Shown: positions 16,092 to 25,696, counted from the first letter of the stretch. The stretch: DNA of 34,905 nt from Aestuariivita sp. (GCA_026709985.1 JAPORY010000010.1:1-34905), one strand, 5' to 3'. The notes: generated from the letters alone by a model not told the origin. Numbers and translations are program-made.

Positions 16092-16866
16092 CCGAATCTC
16101 CATAGCTTTCTGTTACGATGATTTCAGTTCCGCCCCGATCCGCTTTTTGAGTAAATTCTCTTGGGGGACACTTATCTGTCACCATAATATCAATTTCTTC
16201 AATGTCACAGATTCGAACCGGAGCAATCTGTTCAAACTTCGAACTATCGCAAGCGAGAATTCGTGTACGAGAATTCTTTAGTATTGAGCGTGCGACCGAA
16301 ACTTCGCGGCTATCAAAATCCAATATGGCCCCATCGGGATCTAATGCAGAGGCCCCGACGACGGCATATTCTGCTTTGTAACGTGAAATAAATTCTATGG
16401 CATCTTCACCAAGAATTGCGCCATCTGACGGACGAACTGAGCCGCCGACCAAGATAAGCTCATGTGCGGCGCTCCTGATCAGAATATTAATTATGTTGGC
16501 GTTGTTGGTCACGACTCGCAAATCTTTGTGCTGAGACAGTGAATTGGCGACCCGTTCGGTCGTCGTACCGATATTGAGCATGATTGAACAACTATTCGGA
16601 ATGAGCGAAGCTACATGACGGCCAATCTGATGCTTTGCCGGCGCGTGCAAAAGCCTACGTTCGCGATACTCGCGGTTTGCGATAGGAGATAGCGGCCTAG
16701 CACCGCCGCGGACTCTTGCCGCCAAACCAAGAGCACATAATTCTCCGAGATCACGTCGAATAGTTTGACAGGTGACATCAAGGTCGCTTGATAGTCCCTC
16801 GACTGTCACACGTCCCTCGTCCCTTAGGTAAGTCAATATCTGTTCTTGTCGGTCTGTAAGCTGCAT
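16072..16866 (-). CDS. glpR: DeoR-family transcriptional repressor of glycerol genes
   Basis: From the ATG at 16866 the product is about 264 residues, the normal DeoR length, starting MQLTDRQEQILTYLRDEGRV. The helix-turn-helix is VEGLSSDLDVTCQTIRRDLG, followed by a sugar-phosphate-binding domain with MLNIGTTTERVANSL, VGGSVRPSDGAILG and LACDSSKF. A GTG 51 bases upstream would add 17 residues that are atypical for the family; AGGAAA before the ATG supports the shorter start. The gene overlaps glpD and is divergent from glpV. GlpR-type proteins repress glycerol genes and are released by glycerol 3-phosphate. Confidence 0.88.
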   Translation of the reverse strand: MQLTDRQEQILTYLRDEGRVTVEGLSSDLDVTCQTIRRDLGELCALGLAARVRGGARPLSPIANREYRERRLLHAPAKHQIGRHVASLIPNSCSIMLNIGTTTERVANSLSQHKDLRVVTNNANIINILIRSAAHELILVGGSVRPSDGAILGEDAIEFISRYKAEYAVVGASALDPDGAILDFDSREVSVARSILKNSRTRILACDSSKFEQIAPVRICDIEEIDIMVTDKCPPREFTQKADRGGTEIIVTESYGDSDAISSR

Positions 16867-16923
16867 CCAAAATTTCCTAACAGAGTCTGCATAATCCAAA
16901 TTACTTCGTATTGCCACAATTTT

Positions 16924-16981
16924 TTCGTTTGACCTTCGTTTGTTTTCGTATAATGAAGAACTAATAACAGATTTGTGCGAA
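16924..16981. promoter_or_regulatory. Candidate GlpR operator and glpV promoter
   Basis: Three direct repeats with a TTCGT core start at 16924, 16935 and 16945, spaced 11 and 10 bases so that they face the same side of the helix. An inverted half-site CGAAA lies at 16978-16982. TATAAT at 16949-16954 overlaps the third repeat and is a good -10 for glpV; a -35 with correct spacing is not clear (TTGACC at 16929 is only 14 bases away). Binding here could repress both divergent units. Confidence 0.5.
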
Positions 16982-17004
16982 ATGAAAATATAGGGAGAAA
17001 ACGT

Positions 17005-18741
17005 ATGATAAAATCTTTTTCGCTTGCTCTCATTTCATTGTTTGTGTGTCTGAATGTCAGTTCGGTTAGAGCGGATATGGCGGCAGCGCAAAAATGGATT
17101 GACGAGGAGTTTCAACCATCTGCTATTAGCCGTGACGAACAGGTTGCGGAAATGTCTTGGTTTATTGATGCGGCGGCACCCTACCAAGGCCTAGAAATCA
17201 ATGTCTTGTCGGAAACCATACCAACGCACGTATACGAGTCGGAGGTCTTAACGCGAGCCTTTGAAGAGATTACTGGAATAAAGGTGAACCACCAGCTTCT
17301 TGGTGAAGGTGAAGTTGTGCAGGCCGTGCAGACGCAAATGCAAACGCAGCGAAACCTTTATGATGGCTATGTCAATGACTCGGATCTCATTGGTACGCAT
17401 GCTCGGTTGCAGTTGGCGTACAACCTTACCGAAATGATGGCAGGGGAATGGGCGAATGTAACGAATCCAGGGATTGACTTAGGTGATTTCATTGGAATTT
17501 CGTTTACGACGGGTCCTGATGGTAAGCTGTATCAACTTCCCGACCAGCAGTTTGCAAACCTGTATTGGTTCCGAAAAGATTGGTTTGATCGAGCAGATCT
17601 ACAGGCGCAATTCCGTGAGCGATATGGGTATGATCTTGGCGTTCCCGTCAACTGGTCTGCGTATGAGGATATTGCCGAGTTTTTCTCGGTACATGTTCAA
17701 GAGATTGATGGGGTTCGCATTTATGGCCACATGGATTACGGCAAGCGGGCGCCCGATCTCGGATGGAGAATGACAGACGCCTGGCTTTCGATGGCTGGTG
17801 CTGGTGATGTTGGCGAGCCAAACGGCATTCCTGTCGACGAATGGGGTATTCGAATGGAGGCTGGATCATGTAATCCTGCAGGGGCCAGTGTTAGCCGTGG
17901 TGGGGCCGCCAATGGACCTGCGGCCGTTTACGCAATCCGTAAGTGGGATGAATGGTTGCGAAAATATGCGCCTCCAGGAGCCGCAAGTTATGACTTTTAT
18001 CAGTCACTGCCGGCACTCAGCCAAGGTAATGTCGCACAGCAGATTTTTTGGTATACGGCATTCACCGCTGACATGGTTAAATCAATTGCGGATGGGAATA
18101 ACACCGTTGACGCAGATGGAAATCCGTTGTGGCGGATGGCGCCTTCCCCCCACGGACCGTATTGGACTGAAGGACAAAAGGTCGGTTATCAGGATGCCGG
18201 CTCATGGACATTTTTGAAGTCAACGCCTTCGGATCGCGCTGCCGCCGCGTGGCTCTACGCACAGTTCGTAACCTCCAAGACTGTCGACACCCGCAAATCA
18301 CATGTTGGACTAACGTTTATTCGAAATTCAACAGTTAACGGACCCAGCTTTACTGAACGGGCAAGCAGACTTGGTGGATTGGTTGAATTTTATCGTTCTC
18401 CCGATCGCGTTGCTTGGTCGCCGACGGGCATCAATGTCCCCGACTATCCAAAACTTGCACAAATTTGGTGGCAACAAATTGGTGATGTCAATTCGGGTGC
18501 TTTTACCCCTCAGGAGGCTATGGATCGACTTGCCGCTGAAATGGATATCACAATGGCGCGTATGCAAGCTGCGGATGAAGCAGGTAATGTTTACGGCGGC
18601 TGCGGACCTAGGCTTAACGAGGAACGCGATCCAGAATACTGGCTGAGTCGCCCTGGTGCTCCGAAAGCCAAACTTGCAAATGAAAAACCGCAAGGTGAAA
18701 CTGTTCGCTACGAAGATATTGTTTCGCGTTGGAATCAATAG
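17005..18741 (+). CDS. glpV: Glycerol ABC transporter, periplasmic substrate-binding protein
   Basis: The product is about 578 residues from the ATG at 17005, which has AGGGAGAAA just upstream; an in-frame GTG at 16975 lacks such a site. The signal peptide MIKSFSLALISLFVCL has a likely cleavage after VRA, residue 23. The remainder is a large carbohydrate-type binding protein, longer than most sugar binders, as expected for the glycerol system of rhizobia (GlpV). Motifs such as QLPDQQFANLYWFRKDWFDR and GWRMTDAWLSMAGAGDVG are consistent. It heads the rightward operon and should deliver glycerol to the GlpP/GlpQ channel. Identification rests mainly on the operon order with glpS, glpT, glpP, glpQ, glpK, glpD and glpR. 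Confidence 0.88.
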   Translation: MIKSFSLALISLFVCLNVSSVRADMAAAQKWIDEEFQPSAISRDEQVAEMSWFIDAAAPYQGLEINVLSETIPTHVYESEVLTRAFEEITGIKVNHQLLGEGEVVQAVQTQMQTQRNLYDGYVNDSDLIGTHARLQLAYNLTEMMAGEWANVTNPGIDLGDFIGISFTTGPDGKLYQLPDQQFANLYWFRKDWFDRADLQAQFRERYGYDLGVPVNWSAYEDIAEFFSVHVQEIDGVRIYGHMDYGKRAPDLGWRMTDAWLSMAGAGDVGEPNGIPVDEWGIRMEAGSCNPAGASVSRGGAANGPAAVYAIRKWDEWLRKYAPPGAASYDFYQSLPALSQGNVAQQIFWYTAFTADMVKSIADGNNTVDADGNPLWRMAPSPHGPYWTEGQKVGYQDAGSWTFLKSTPSDRAAAAWLYAQFVTSKTVDTRKSHVGLTFIRNSTVNGPSFTERASRLGGLVEFYRSPDRVAWSPTGINVPDYPKLAQIWWQQIGDVNSGAFTPQEAMDRLAAEMDITMARMQAADEAGNVYGGCGPRLNEERDPEYWLSRPGAPKAKLANEKPQGETVRYEDIVSRWNQ

Positions 18742-18748
18742 GATGTTT

Positions 18749-18783
18749 GGCGGGGTAGGTTCGCGACGGAAACCTACCCCGCC
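18749..18783 (+). other. Intercistronic stem-loop between glpV and glpS
   Basis: GGCGGGGTAGGTT (18749-18761) pairs perfectly with AACCTACCCCGCC (18771-18783) across a 9-base loop. It has a 13-bp GC-rich stem without a following T tract, so it is more likely an RNA-stabilising or partly terminating element than a full terminator. Such hairpins after binding-protein genes keep their mRNA more abundant than that of the downstream ATPase genes. Confidence 0.7.
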
Positions 18784-18833
18784 ATAATTCGCTTGTTTCC
18801 GACCACCAGTTATTCAGATTTTTGGGACGTGAC

Positions 18834-19913
18834 ATGTCTCTCGAACTCAAGAACGTGACGAAGATTGTCGGCGTCGAGACCCATATCCATCCGACATCCC
18901 TTACGTTTGAGGCGGGCGACTTTAACACCCTGCTCGGAGCTACGAACGCTGGCAAAAGTACATTAATCAGATTGCTTGCAGGTCTTGAAAAGCCGACAAG
19001 TGGGCAGGTAATTTGGGCGGGTCAAGACGTAACTGGCGTAAGTCCTCAAAGGCGCAACATCTCGCTCGTACACCAGTTTTTTATCAACTATCCCCATATG
19101 ACGGTGTACGACAATATTGCTTCGCCGTTACGAGTTGCGAAACTACCGCGTTCCGAAATGGATCATCGTGTTCGAGAGACCGCCGAACTATTGCAACTCG
19201 AAGGTTTGTTGGCAAGGTATCCCGACGAATTATCTGGTGGCCAGCAGCAACGCACCGCTTTGGCCCGCGCAATCGCCAAACAATCAAAGGCGATCTTTTT
19301 GGATGAGCCGCTCGCCAATCTCGATTATAAGTTACGCGAAGAATTACGCGAGCAACTCCCTACTATTCTTGAGAAGCGCGGAACTGTTATTGTCTATGCA
19401 ACAACAGAGCCCACCGAAGCTCTTTTGCTCGGAGGATTTACTGCTTTGATGCATGAAGGTAAGGTAACGCAATTTGGTCGAACCTCCAAGTTATATCATT
19501 CGCCAGCAAGCTTGACTGCGGCACGAGTGTTTTCGGACCCGCCAATAAATTACGCGCATGTCATGAAAGAGGGAAATCTTTTCCGACTTGATGACATAAA
19601 TTGGGCCGCCGACGGCTCTGCGAGCAGTCTCAGTGATGGACAATATATCGTTGCGATACGGCCGCATCACATTGCCCCCTATCAGACAAAACCTTCTTGT
19701 GTCCGTTTAGAGGGACAAGTGCAAATTACCGAACTTAGCGGCTCTGAGAGTATTGCGCATTTCGCGGTTGGAAAGCACAGTTGGGTTAGCCTCGCACCGC
19801 GAACCCATCAATATCTCGTCGGTGAAAGGCACAACTTTTTCTTTGATCCTGAGCAGTGTTTTTTCTTTAACGCGGCAAGTGGGGTGGCGGTAGAAGAATC
19901 CAACCATGGCTAG
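18834..19913 (+). CDS. glpS: Glycerol ABC transporter ATP-binding protein GlpS (lacks H-loop histidine)
   Basis: Starting at the ATG at 18834 the protein has 359 residues (a TTG at 18822 would add four). The Walker A loop is GATNAGKST (residues 35-43), unusual for importers, which mostly have GPSGCGKST. The signature LSGGQQQR is intact at 133-140 and Walker B is FLDEP at 155-159. The H-loop, normally VTHD, reads ATTE (residues 189-192), so the switch histidine is replaced by Thr191. A C-terminal TOBE-type domain follows. It pairs with GlpT, whose defects are complementary. It overlaps glpT by eight bases. Confidence 0.9.
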   Translation: MSLELKNVTKIVGVETHIHPTSLTFEAGDFNTLLGATNAGKSTLIRLLAGLEKPTSGQVIWAGQDVTGVSPQRRNISLVHQFFINYPHMTVYDNIASPLRVAKLPRSEMDHRVRETAELLQLEGLLARYPDELSGGQQQRTALARAIAKQSKAIFLDEPLANLDYKLREELREQLPTILEKRGTVIVYATTEPTEALLLGGFTALMHEGKVTQFGRTSKLYHSPASLTAARVFSDPPINYAHVMKEGNLFRLDDINWAADGSASSLSDGQYIVAIRPHHIAPYQTKPSCVRLEGQVQITELSGSESIAHFAVGKHSWVSLAPRTHQYLVGERHNFFFDPEQCFFFNAASGVAVEESNHG

Positions 19914-20979
19914 AGTAGCGCTCGAAAACCTCTCCCATAGTTACAGCATTAATCCCACGAATGCGGCAGACTACGCGCTAAAGAAAATCAATCTTTCCTG
20001 GAAAGATGGCGGTGCTTACGCACTTTTGGGGCCATCAGGTTGCGGGAAGTCAACATTGTTAAACATTATTTCGGGTCTGCTCGTTCCAACTGAGGGGCGG
20101 GTCAAGTTCGACGAAAAAGATGTGACAGCACTTTCTCCTGAGCAGCGAAATATCGCGCAGGTTTTTCAGTTTCCCGTAATTTATGACACGCTGACGGTTT
20201 ATGATAATCTTGCCTTTCCTTTGCGTAATCGAAAGGTCCCGGAGGAAGGCATCAAACAGCGCGTATCAGAAATCGCCATAATGCTGGAACTGGAAGACGA
20301 TTTATCGAAACGGAGTGCACATCTACCAGCTGACAAGAAACAGAAAATTTCAATGGGGCGGGGGCTCGTTCGTGATGACGTTAATGTCATCATGTTTGAC
20401 GAACCGCTGACGGTAATTGATCCCGAGTTGAAATGGAAGCTGCGATCAAAACTCAAGGAACTCCATCAGGAAATCGAGGTGACAATGATTTATGTCACGC
20501 ACGACCAAACAGAAGCCCTCACTTTTGCCGATCAGGTCGTTGTGATGCAGGAAGGTGAGATTATTCAGTCGGGAGAACCCGTAGATCTGTTTGAAAGACC
20601 ACTCCATACTTTTGTCGGTCACTTTATTGGGTCACCTGGAATGAACATCCTTCCGTGCCACGTGAAAGACAATGTAGCGTTGTTCTATGGGCATAGCATA
20701 GAACTTGAGGGGCCGATCATACGATCCGAGGGGCGTTGCGAAATTGGTATTCGGCCAGAACACATCCAACTGGGCACAAACGGTATACCTGCTGTTGTCG
20801 TGCGAGCCGCAGATTTAGGGCAACATACGATGGTACAGACTTTGGTCAATGACACTGGGGTGAATGTCATAACAGATGGCAAGCCATTGGAAGCGGGAAC
20901 CGAGGTCAATCTATGTTTTGATCCTCGAAAGACGAGACTCTACTCAGAAAGTCGCATTGCGACTGCAGTAGCGCAATGA
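19906..20979 (+). CDS. glpT: Glycerol ABC transporter ATP-binding protein GlpT (degenerate signature motif)
   Basis: This 357-residue ATPase has a canonical Walker A (GPSGCGKST, 42-50), Walker B (MFDEP, 163-167) and H-loop (VTHDQTEA with His199). The ABC signature, expected as LSGGQxQR, is replaced by LPADKKQKISMGRGLVR (140-156), which keeps the following helix but not the ATP-contacting SGG. A TOBE-type C-terminal domain follows, with GRCEIGIRPEHIQLG. In a GlpS-GlpT dimer the site made of GlpT Walker motifs plus the GlpS signature would be complete and the other site degenerate. This is the glycerol glpT of rhizobial operons, not the glycerol-3-phosphate antiporter of E. coli with the same symbol. 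The ATG overlaps the glpS end. Confidence 0.9.
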   Translation: MARVALENLSHSYSINPTNAADYALKKINLSWKDGGAYALLGPSGCGKSTLLNIISGLLVPTEGRVKFDEKDVTALSPEQRNIAQVFQFPVIYDTLTVYDNLAFPLRNRKVPEEGIKQRVSEIAIMLELEDDLSKRSAHLPADKKQKISMGRGLVRDDVNVIMFDEPLTVIDPELKWKLRSKLKELHQEIEVTMIYVTHDQTEALTFADQVVVMQEGEIIQSGEPVDLFERPLHTFVGHFIGSPGMNILPCHVKDNVALFYGHSIELEGPIIRSEGRCEIGIRPEHIQLGTNGIPAVVVRAADLGQHTMVQTLVNDTGVNVITDGKPLEAGTEVNLCFDPRKTRLYSESRIATAVAQ

Positions 20980-21836
20980 AAAAGCATAGTCAGCGTGCGT
21001 GGCTGTTTGTCTTGCCCGTAGTGCTTTTGGTCGCATTTAATGCGCTGATACCTTTGATGACGGTGATCAATTACTCGGTACAGGAGACGTTTGGCAACAA
21101 TCAGTTTTTCTGGGCTGGATTGCGCTGGTTTGAGGAAATTCTCCAATCTGAACGTTTTCATGCCGCCTTAGCGCGTCAGTTTTTGTTTACCTTTACAATT
21201 CTAATTATTGAAGTGCCTCTAGGGGTCATAATTGCACTTTCAATGCCCCGAAGGGGACTTGGTGTATCCGTCTGCCTTGTTCTCATGGCACTCCCACTCT
21301 TAATCCCTTGGAATGTTGTTGGTGCGATGTGGAATATCTTCACTCTTCCTAAGATCGGATTATTGGGATGGGTAATGAACAATCTCTTGGGTATTTCGTA
21401 CAATATGACTGTAAGTCCTGTTGCCGCTTGGATTACCGTAATCATTATGGATGTTTGGCATTGGACTTCATTAGTCGTTCTTCTCGCATTTGCCGGACTG
21501 ATTTCTATACCTGACGCCTACTATCAAGCGGCGCGGATTGATGGTGCCTCAAATTGGGCTGTGTTCCGCTACATTCAACTCCCAAAAATGAAACGAGTAT
21601 TGACCATCGCAGTGCTGCTGCGGTTCATGGACAGCTTTAATATCTACACGGAACCTTTTGTGCTCACTGGTGGTGGACCAGGTAATTCCACCACGTTGTT
21701 AAGCATTGATCTGGTGAAGGTTGCGCTCGGTCAATTCGATCTCGGCCCAGCAGCTGCCATGAGTTTAATTTACTTTGTTATCACACTCGCGGTTTCATGG
21801 ATGTTTTACACTTTGATGACAAGGAATGAGTCATGA
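20976..21836 (+). CDS. glpP: Glycerol ABC transporter permease GlpP
   Basis: This 286-residue inner-membrane protein of the MalF-type family has six likely membrane segments. The ATPase-docking EAA loop is YYQAARIDGASNWAVFRYIQLPKMKRVL, with the conserved Gly replaced as is common in variants. FVLTGGGPGNSTTLL follows, a phrase shared by sugar ABC permeases. It overlaps glpT by four bases and glpQ by four bases, so stoichiometric translation is likely. With GlpQ it should form the membrane channel for glycerol. Confidence 0.9.
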   Translation: MKKHSQRAWLFVLPVVLLVAFNALIPLMTVINYSVQETFGNNQFFWAGLRWFEEILQSERFHAALARQFLFTFTILIIEVPLGVIIALSMPRRGLGVSVCLVLMALPLLIPWNVVGAMWNIFTLPKIGLLGWVMNNLLGISYNMTVSPVAAWITVIIMDVWHWTSLVVLLAFAGLISIPDAYYQAARIDGASNWAVFRYIQLPKMKRVLTIAVLLRFMDSFNIYTEPFVLTGGGPGNSTTLLSIDLVKVALGQFDLGPAAAMSLIYFVITLAVSWMFYTLMTRNES

Positions 21837-22630
21837 AACTACGCACTCTTATTCCGGTAATTTATATTTTGTTTCTTCTGTTACCAATTTATTGGTTAGT
21901 GGCGATGAGTTTCAAAACCACGAATGAAATTTTAGGTGGATTCAGTTTATTTCCCCAACGCTTCACATTAGAAAATTATCAAACGATCCTCACGGATCCG
22001 ACTTGGTATTGGGGATATATCAACTCAATAATTTATGCTTCACTCAACACTGTTATTTCTCTACTTGCAGCCCTGCCAGCAGCATATGCTTTTTCTCGAT
22101 ATCGGTTCTTGGGTGATAAACACCTATTCTTTTGGTTATTGACCAATCGAATGGCACCAGTGGCAGTTTTTGCGCTGCCATTTTTTCAATTATATTCCGC
22201 TGTTGGGCTATTTGATACGCATCTTGCAGTGGCTCTGGCGCATTGCCTTTTCAATATTCCGCTTGCCGTTTGGATACTTGAGGGTTTTATGTCTAGCGTT
22301 CCGAAGGAACTTGACGAGACCGCCTATGTTGACGGTTATTCCTTCCCTCGATTTTTTGTGACGATATTTTTCCCTTCGATAAAATCAGGGATTGGTGTTG
22401 CAGCCTTCTTTTGTTTTATGTTTTCTTGGGTCGAACTTCTGCTGGCAAAAACGCTAACCGCCGTCGCGGCCAAGCCAATTGCCGCAACAATGACTCGCAC
22501 AGCCTCTAGTGCTGGTTATGAACTCGGGTTATTGGCCGCAGCAGGTGTGCTGACAATTGTGCCCGGCGCGATAGTCATCTATTTTGTGCGAAATTACATC
22601 GCTAAAGGTTTTGCTTTGGGTCGAGTGTAA
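21833..22630 (+). CDS. glpQ: Glycerol ABC transporter permease GlpQ
   Basis: This 265-residue MalG-type permease starts MKLRTLIPVIYILFLLLPIYWLVAMSFKT, the usual first segment of this family, and has about six membrane helices. The EAA loop is ELDETAYVDGYSFPRFFVTIFFPSIKSGI. The C-terminus ends AKGFALGRV, typical for MalG-like proteins that end near the docking site. It overlaps both neighbours (ATGA with glpP, TAATG with the DUF2160 gene). It should not be confused with the glycerophosphodiesterase that carries the same symbol in other bacteria. Confidence 0.9.
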   Translation: MKLRTLIPVIYILFLLLPIYWLVAMSFKTTNEILGGFSLFPQRFTLENYQTILTDPTWYWGYINSIIYASLNTVISLLAALPAAYAFSRYRFLGDKHLFFWLLTNRMAPVAVFALPFFQLYSAVGLFDTHLAVALAHCLFNIPLAVWILEGFMSSVPKELDETAYVDGYSFPRFFVTIFFPSIKSGIGVAAFFCFMFSWVELLLAKTLTAVAAKPIAATMTRTASSAGYELGLLAAAGVLTIVPGAIVIYFVRNYIAKGFALGRV

Positions 22631-23034
22631 TGCGCCGATTGATCAGTTTCATTGTGCTCCTACCAGCCACGCTCCAGGCGCAAGGTTGGGGGAGCGTCGG
22701 TCAACCGACCGAAGAGGTCTTCTCTTGGGGAAAATGGTGGACTGAACCAATTTTTGACGGCTTTTGGATGGCATGGACGCGAGCAACACTGGCCTTCTTT
22801 ATCTTTCTGTTTGCATTCATTGCGGTCATGGCGGTAATTGAGATTTGTCGCCCCGGCGGTGATGAACGAGTTGGCGTCCTTGGTCTTACAACCACACGCG
22901 GAGATCGGTTGTTTATTGGTCTATTAGGGTCAGCGTACATTTTCGTAGCTTGGTTTGCCATCTACGGAACGACAATACCGATCGCCCTGCTGCTCGCAGT
23001 TGTCTGGATTATATTTTGTTTCTGGAAGGTTTAG
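22630..23034 (+). CDS. DUF2160-like small membrane protein of the glycerol operon
   Basis: This 134-residue protein has a signal-like N-terminus (MRRLISFIVLLPATLQAQGW), then WGKWWTEPIFDGFWMAWTRATLAFF and two or three further membrane segments. Small DUF2160 proteins are regularly found between the permease genes and glpK in rhizobial-type glycerol operons. The one-base stop-start overlap with glpQ (TAATG) ties it to the transporter. Its role is unknown: an accessory subunit of the permease or an assembly factor would fit. Trp-rich segments lie near the membrane surface. Confidence 0.8.
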   Translation: MRRLISFIVLLPATLQAQGWGSVGQPTEEVFSWGKWWTEPIFDGFWMAWTRATLAFFIFLFAFIAVMAVIEICRPGGDERVGVLGLTTTRGDRLFIGLLGSAYIFVAWFAIYGTTIPIALLLAVVWIIFCFWKV

Positions 23035-23240
23035 ACGACAAAGCAGGTTTCAACAGCGAATAACTTACGGCGGAATGGGATTCTGCTTTTGGTGCCGACA
23101 TTTGGTGAGATGATTAGCATGTGCGCATAGGGCAAGTTCTGGAAATTGGTAACCCGCGTTTTTAACAAGAATCGCAAACATCTGATCACACAGACTATTC
23201 GGCTATTTTAACTGAAGTTTTTCCGGCTGAAGAGTAGGTT

Positions 23241-24758
23241 ATGGCAAATTTTTTGGCTATCGACCAGGGCACCACATCAAGTCGTGCCATCGTATTTGAT
23301 GAGACCTTTCAGCCGATTGCATCTGGTCAGAGGGAGTTTGCGCAGCATTATCCAAAGAGTGGTTGGGTTGAACATGATCCAGAGGATATTTGGGCTTCAG
23401 TTCTCGACTCCGTCCAGATCGCATTGGATCAACTTAAGGAGTATCCGGTTGCGATTGGTATTACCAATCAGCGTGAAACGGTATTTGTTTGGAATAAATC
23501 GACAGGAAAAACAGTCTATAGGGCAATTGTGTGGCAAGACCGTCGTAGTGCCGCGCATTGTAATGAACTGAAAAAACAAGGATATGAGCGAGAAATTTCC
23601 GAACGAACGGGATTACTTCTCGATCCCTATTTCTCAGCTTCGAAAATTTCTTGGATTCTTAAGAATGTTTCAGGTGCGAGTGACGCTGCAAAGAGCGGAG
23701 AGTTACTTTTTGGAACCGCCGACAGCTACTTGATCTGGCGTCTAACGAATGGTCGTCGTCATGTGACGGATCTTTCAAATGCTTCAAGGACTATGCTCGT
23801 AAATTTGACTACGGGAACTTGGGATGAGCAATTGCTGGATCTATTCGGAATACCTGCGGTCATGTTGCCAGAAATTCTTGAATGTGCCGATGCGTTTGGG
23901 AATATTGATAAGCATTTTTTTGGGCGTTCCATTCCAATCTTTGGGGTGGCTGGCGATCAGCAAGCGGCGGCGATTGGACAAGCATGCTTTTCTGAGGGAA
24001 TGGTGAAAGCCACCTATGGCACTGGCTGTTTCGCCTTAATGAATTCAGGAACTGAGCGGGTTCAGTCAAACAATAGGCTCTTGACAACGGTTGCTTACAA
24101 GATTGACGGGAAAATCTCGTATGCCATTGAGGGTTCAATTTTTGTTGCTGGTGCCGTTGTTCAATGGTTGCGAGACGGCTTGAAGTTTATTCAAACAGCG
24201 TCGGAAACAGAGCGGTTAGCAAAAGAGGCTGATAGCGAGCAGTGCCTCTATATCGTACCGGCATTCACAGGGTTGGGTGCACCGTATTGGGATTCGAAGT
24301 GTCGCGGCGCCATTTTTGGTCTTTCGAGAAATAGTGGCCCGCGGGAATTCGCAAAAGCTGCGTTACAAAGTGTTGCGTATCAAACTCGTGATTTACTCCA
24401 AGCAATGCAAAAGGATTTCAATCCGAGTCGAGAAATGATTCTTCGTGTTGATGGGGGTATGGCTGCGAGTGATTGGACCATGCAGAATCTCGCGAACCAA
24501 CTTAACCTTTCAGTGGACAGGCCGAAGGTGCTAGAAACCACGGCTCTAGGTGCAGCTTACCTAGCTGGGCTGAAGGCAGAAATCTATCCGGCTCCGGCGG
24601 AATTCGCAAAAAGTTGGCGGTTAGAGAAGAAATTTATCCCCAACGGTATCAGAGAGGAAGAAGATGCACTTTATGCTGGATGGAAGGATGCAGTCGACAG
24701 GACTCTATCCAGCAAGCGGCATACGCAATTAAATCGGTCGCATATTCGGCAAGATTGA
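23241..24758 (+). CDS. glpK: Glycerol kinase
   Basis: This 505-residue FGGY-family kinase has the normal length. It begins [20 protein letters not shown], with the phosphate-binding DQGTTSSR loop. The FGGY signature region is [11 protein letters not shown] followed by the glycerol-kinase phrase [21 protein letters not shown] (here [17 protein letters not shown]), and the C-terminal signature is [27 protein letters not shown]. It phosphorylates imported glycerol to sn-glycerol 3-phosphate, the substrate of GlpD and the likely GlpR inducer. GAAGAG lies shortly before the ATG. A 206-base gap separates it from the DUF2160 gene; I see no clear promoter or terminator there. Confidence 0.95.
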   Translation: MANFLAIDQGTTSSRAIVFDETFQPIASGQREFAQHYPKSGWVEHDPEDIWASVLDSVQIALDQLKEYPVAIGITNQRETVFVWNKSTGKTVYRAIVWQDRRSAAHCNELKKQGYEREISERTGLLLDPYFSASKISWILKNVSGASDAAKSGELLFGTADSYLIWRLTNGRRHVTDLSNASRTMLVNLTTGTWDEQLLDLFGIPAVMLPEILECADAFGNIDKHFFGRSIPIFGVAGDQQAAAIGQACFSEGMVKATYGTGCFALMNSGTERVQSNNRLLTTVAYKIDGKISYAIEGSIFVAGAVVQWLRDGLKFIQTASETERLAKEADSEQCLYIVPAFTGLGAPYWDSKCRGAIFGLSRNSGPREFAKAALQSVAYQTRDLLQAMQKDFNPSREMILRVDGGMAASDWTMQNLANQLNLSVDRPKVLETTALGAAYLAGLKAEIYPAPAEFAKSWRLEKKFIPNGIREEEDALYAGWKDAVDRTLSSKRHTQLNRSHIRQD

Positions 24759-25591
24759 TCGCGCTCCTAACACAGAACCTGCGCAGACTCTCCTTTGGTG
24801 CTTGTTCAGGCGACATCTTGCACATCCTCTCAAGCTTGAAATTTATAGTTCGGCAAGATGTCCAGCGGCATAAATATCCAAAATCTGATCACACTTGACC
24901 AAAAATCTGCTTCTATCTGACTGGGATTTGGCGTGATGAAATGATGCGCGGCGTATTTCTGATCCAATTCATTACGAGTCAAGGGAGCGATATGAACTGG
25001 CTAATTTCTTTTGGCCGACCTCAAAGTCTCACCAACGAGTTTCAGAGATGCTATGAGGATGCGCTGTTCTGCCAAGTTGCTAAGCCGATCCATTGTTTCT
25101 CAAAGGTTGCGACGTAGGCAAACCCCCAACGCCCCGGCTAGCCAGCCGTCGGAACCCCAGATTATGGTGTGTATTCGGCAAGGCATCAAAACGCGGCCGC
25201 TCGGCCGGATTGATTGAACGCGCTGCGACCTTGGATAAAGCAAAGTCCTTTGGAATGGTGTTTAGAAACGCATCAGTCATGGAGCTTTGCGCCATCATAC
25301 TGGATGCTTAGACGATCGAATTTAGGAATGTCAGCAAAAAATTCCGTGTCCGCAATTTTATTTCCGCCGAGAAGAAAAACCGATACGGACGGTACTGAAG
25401 TCGCTCCGAAAGTGAAGTCTCGCCGATAGCACAAGACGACAACGCATCCGAAGGGCCAAAATAAAACTCGCGTGGGATGCACCTGCAAGTTCCTACCCTG
25501 ATTCGATACTGACGCAACTTGATTAATAAATGGAAGAAGGGACGCGTATACACAGTGACTGAGATCAGACAAGTAAGCACCAATGTGCTAA
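24759..25591. other. Gene-free, decayed stretch between glpK and the Fic gene
   Basis: Short frames exist on both strands but none has a recognisable motif, a ribosome binding site or a consistent reading. One minus-strand frame starting near 25096 reads MDRLSNLAEQRILIASLKLV and then stops; it could be the start of a lost gene. No RNA gene or transposase is seen. This is a likely junction between two island modules. Confidence 0.4.
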
Positions 25592-25687
25592 CTAACAAAA
25601 AGGTGGTTTTTCGTTAGTAGATCGACTTCTGCTCACAGATATGAAATTTAACAATCCGCAAATAACGAATCCTTCGCCTTTTGTTAG
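25592..25687. promoter_or_regulatory. Repeated TAAC-A/T-rich half-sites upstream of the Fic gene
   Basis: CTAACAAAAA (25592-25601) and TTTTTCGTTAG (25607-25617) form an inverted repeat with one unpaired base. A third half-site, TTGTTAG, occurs at 25679-25687 just before the Fic start. These may be autoregulatory sites for the winged-helix domain at the C-terminus of the Fic protein. Confidence 0.3.
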
Positions 25688-25696
25688 TATAGGAAT

